Shown: one piece after another, positions 63,657 through 64,000 of the stretch
Layout: the number at the start of each line of letters is the position of its first letter
Position numbering within the stretch: the stretch's first letter is position 1
From: Calditrichia bacterium
GTDB taxonomy: Bacteria > Calditrichota > Calditrichia > Calditrichales > J004
Assembly: GCA_020635035.1 (NCBI GenBank)
Contig: JACKAO010000006.1
Coordinates: 1-64,000 of the forward strand
DNA: 64,000 bases
Direction: 5' to 3'
Notes under the pieces: generated by a model
Seen by the model: the letters and a program-made list of their open reading frames with translations, nothing else
Told to the model about the DNA's origin: nothing
Database searches by the model: none
Made by a program: the position numbers and the translations under genes

Positions 63657-64000
63657 ATGTTGAAAAAACTAGTTATTTTAAGTCTTGTGCTTGTATTTAA
63701 TTCACTGCAGGCGCAGTCAAATACAGGCTTTGTTTTGCTCAAAATGGATGTGGATGCCCGCGCAGCCGCATTAGCGGGGGCTTACTCCGCGGTTCCAAAT
63801 GATGCATCAGCCGCCTTCTGGAATCCCGCGGGTCTTTCACTTGCAGAAAACACAACCATAAATGTAATGCATAACGATTGGTTATGGGATATATCGCACA
63901 GTTTCGCGGCAGTCCAGTTTATTCAGGGAGAACATAACCTGGCATTATCAGTAAATTATCTGCAAATCCCGGGGATCGCGATTCGCGGAACAACACCTAC
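63657..64000 (+). CDS. PorV/PorQ-family outer-membrane protein, N-terminal part
   Basis: The visible 114 residues run past the window end. The signal peptide ends LQA with Gln at +1, and the mature start DVDARAAALAGAYSAVPNDA with WNPAGLS matches the PorV/PorQ family again. It is a second paralogue, divergent from the gene just upstream, which is 61 bases away. No C-terminal data are available. Confidence 0.88.
   Translation, partial: MLKKLVILSLVLVFNSLQAQSNTGFVLLKMDVDARAAALAGAYSAVPNDASAAFWNPAGLSLAENTTINVMHNDWLWDISHSFAAVQFIQGEHNLALSVNYLQIPGIAIRGTTP

Noticed and set aside
1..64000. CRISPR arrays, insertion sequences, prophage
   Set aside because: I saw no regularly spaced repeats, transposase, integrase or phage structural genes on either strand.

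Overview
The window is chromosomal DNA from a Gram-negative bacterium of fairly low GC content. Three things point to the FCB superphylum: a near-complete sprA gene (type IX secretion outer-membrane translocon), two PorV/PorQ-type genes beside it, and exported proteins ending in C-terminal sorting domains of the NPFNP / GVYF type. Many genes keep clear AGGAG-like ribosome binding sites, which true Bacteroidota mostly lack. I therefore lean towards a non-Bacteroidota member such as Calditrichota, Ignavibacteria or a relative. This placement is inference. I see no phage, insertion sequence, CRISPR array, rRNA or tRNA.

Layout. 1-5.4 kb: the tail of a copper-type P-ATPase, a cNMP-binding-domain histidine kinase, a MATE exporter, a DUF3224/RibD-like reductase pair, a small ORF and a YkgJ-type cysteine-cluster protein. 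5.5-17.1 kb: a dense signalling island of four sensor kinases, three separate response regulators and a cysteine-rich PAS protein. 17.2-23.4 kb: two outer-membrane barrels, two orphan periplasmic binding proteins and one chemoreceptor, arranged as two convergent units. 23.7-31.8 kb: a CcmF-type haem lyase with a zinc-ribbon tail, a DUF559 nuclease-like protein, TrkH with an output-less HAMP sensor, and an M16 peptidase. 31.9-36.0 kb: a LolA-like protein, a CotH protein with a sorting domain and a lipoprotein amidohydrolase. 36.0-45.7 kb: a hybrid kinase with a coupled small membrane protein, a YdjM-like membrane protein, GcvP, a TM2-like protein, a coiled-coil lipoprotein, YajQ and an ArfB-like hydrolase. 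45.7-50.6 kb: a CBM9/DUF5916 protein and LptG/LptF. 51-64 kb: a rightward run of sprA, an M28 glutaminyl-cyclase-like lipoprotein, prmA, ppx/gppA, a repeat lipoprotein, a YCF48-like secreted protein and two PorV/PorQ genes, the last cut by the window edge.

How the genes work together. The envelope theme is strong. SprA and PorV-like proteins would export the sorting-domain proteins, and LptF/G would supply lipopolysaccharide to the same membrane. Ten of the 13 non-lipoprotein signal peptides I can read place glutamine directly after the predicted cleavage site. The M28 lipoprotein just downstream of sprA carries the residues of a glutaminyl cyclase. Together these suggest that exported proteins here are capped with pyroglutamate. 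The second theme is sensing: PAS-rich kinases, a cysteine-PAS motif shared by a small protein and the chemoreceptor, and binding proteins with no transporter.
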